DNA of 5,934 bases from a bacterium. Its GTDB lineage: Archaea > Thermoproteota > Nitrososphaeria > Nitrososphaerales > Nitrososphaeraceae. Below the pieces are notes generated by a model, which did not search any database, was not told the DNA's origin, and saw nothing but the letters and a program-made list of their open reading frames with translations. Position numbers and translations under genes: made by a program. Below are positions 5,511-5,934 of this stretch, in pieces (the stretch's first letter is position 1; every line of letters begins with the position of its first letter). The stretch lies in the NCBI GenBank assembly GCA_014381105.1, contig JACMIO010000128.1, forward strand, positions 1 through 5,934, in the 5' to 3' direction.

Positions 5511-5934
5511 TTATTCGTCCTCAGGCTCATCTTCTGAGTCTTCATTTTCATCTTCTAGTCCAGTAGCGTTTAGCATACTAGTCGCGTTTGTGGTGTTAAG
5601 CATTCCTGTTGTAGCATTGGTAACAGTTGTAGCTTCTTTTTGTTCTCCTCCATCTTTAGTGTCTTCTTCATCTTGTTCTTGTTGCTGCTCATCATCTTCT
5701 CCACCTGTTACTCCAGCTCCAGTAGCATTGGTAATGTTAACTGCTTCGCCTGTTACTCCAGCTCCAGTAGCATTGGTAATGTTAACTGCTTCGCCTGCTT
5801 GTCCTTGATCTTCAGACTCTTGCTGATCATCACTTGGTATTTCTGCACTCGTTGTATTTGTGGCATTGTTCACACTTTCATCAGGCAAGTCGCCTAGGCC
5901 AGTTGCATTTGTAATATTGGAAAGGGATTCACTT
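5511..5934 (-). CDS. Acidic, sequon-rich low-complexity protein (probable secreted or surface protein), C-terminal part; function unknown
   Basis: This is a partial gene, open to the right edge and ending at TAA (complement of 5511-5513); at least 140 residues are visible. I do not recognise a family. The sequence is strongly biased: it has no Phe, Tyr, Trp, Cys, His or Arg and only two Lys. Twelve N-X-S/T sequons are present, mostly as NITNAT or NAT. A 15-residue unit (EAVNITNATGAGVTG) occurs twice in tandem, with degenerate relatives nearer the window edge (SLSNITNATGLGD) and further on (TTVTNATTGML, MLNATGLE). Gln/Glu/Asp-rich spacers separate the sequon clusters, and the C-terminus is very acidic (EDENEDSEDEPEDE, 11 acidic of 14). 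No membrane segment is seen in this part. A TTG at 5888 and ATG codons further in are possible starts, but the frame remains open and of the same character upstream, so the true start is probably outside the window. Dense sequons suggest an extracytoplasmic N-glycosylated tail; that is inference, as the signal peptide cannot be seen. The gene is convergent with cbf5, 46 bases away. Confidence 0.7.
   Translation of the reverse strand, partial: SESLSNITNATGLGDLPDESVNNATNTTSAEIPSDDQQESEDQGQAGEAVNITNATGAGVTGEAVNITNATGAGVTGGEDDEQQQEQDEEDTKDGGEQKEATTVTNATTGMLNTTNATSMLNATGLEDENEDSEDEPEDE
5704..5793. repeat. Perfect 45-bp tandem direct repeat, two copies
   Basis: Copies at 5704-5748 and 5749-5793 are identical over all 45 bases. 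The unit is a multiple of three and encodes 15 residues (EAVNITNATGAGVTG) on the - strand, so the duplication keeps the frame. A shorter related piece (GTAGCATTGGTAA) recurs near 5608-5620, which suggests older, diverged copies. Perfect identity suggests a recent duplication or ongoing homogenisation. Confidence 0.95.

Noticed and set aside
5704..5793. CRISPR-like or mobile-element repeat
   Set aside because: The two 45-bp copies are directly adjacent with no spacer, are in frame with a coding sequence, and have no flanking inverted repeats or transposase.
5590..5897. Two + strand frames rich in Ser, Cys and Pro (5590-5808 and 5640-5897) opposite the acidic gene
   Set aside because: They are mirror images of the repetitive - strand gene: its GAA/GAT/GCA codons read as Ser/Cys/Phe-rich sequence on the other strand. 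The - strand frame is the only one that gives regular repeats of a meaningful motif and stays open to the window edge.

Overview
The window is a stretch of an archaeal spc-type ribosomal protein / secretion operon, read left to right on the + strand, followed by one convergent, unrelated-looking gene on the - strand that runs off the right edge. The ribosomal proteins are of the archaeal type (for example uS5 with its cysteine-containing GCGSWECRC segment, and uL30 with a long archaeal/eukaryotic C-terminal extension). The gene order uL18-uS5-uL30-uL15-SecY-AdkA-Cmk-Cbf5 is found only in Archaea. The base composition is AT-rich. The genes for eL34 and eL14, which flank cmk in many euryarchaea and crenarchaea, are absent here. 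Together with the style of the proteins this points to a member of the Nitrososphaerota (Thaumarchaeota), probably a soil-type AT-rich lineage, but the genus is an inference.

Layout: positions 1-208 hold the C-terminal end of rpl18 (uL18). It overlaps the start of rps5 (205-822) in an ATGA junction. rpl30 (828-1292) follows after 5 bases. A 72-base gap with a TATA-like element precedes rpl15 (1365-1799). rpl15 overlaps secY (1780-3210) by 20 bases, and secY overlaps adkA (3197-3787, TTG start) by 14 bases. A 74-base gap without a clear gene separates adkA from cmk (3862-4446, TTG start). The Cbf5/TruB-type pseudouridine synthase gene (4448-5464) follows after one base. A T-rich stretch at 5469-5493 probably ends the operon.

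Together these genes cover ribosome assembly (uL18, uS5, uL30, uL15), membrane insertion and export of proteins (SecY), nucleotide supply (AdkA, Cmk) and rRNA pseudouridylation within H/ACA particles (Cbf5).

The unusual part is the right edge. The - strand frame at 5511-5934 encodes at least 140 residues of acidic, low-complexity sequence with 12 Asn-X-Ser/Thr sequons and a perfect 45-bp tandem duplication, with no aromatic, Cys, His or Arg residues. It looks like the disordered C-terminal tail of a secreted or surface protein. Its N-terminus lies outside the window, so its function cannot be assigned.
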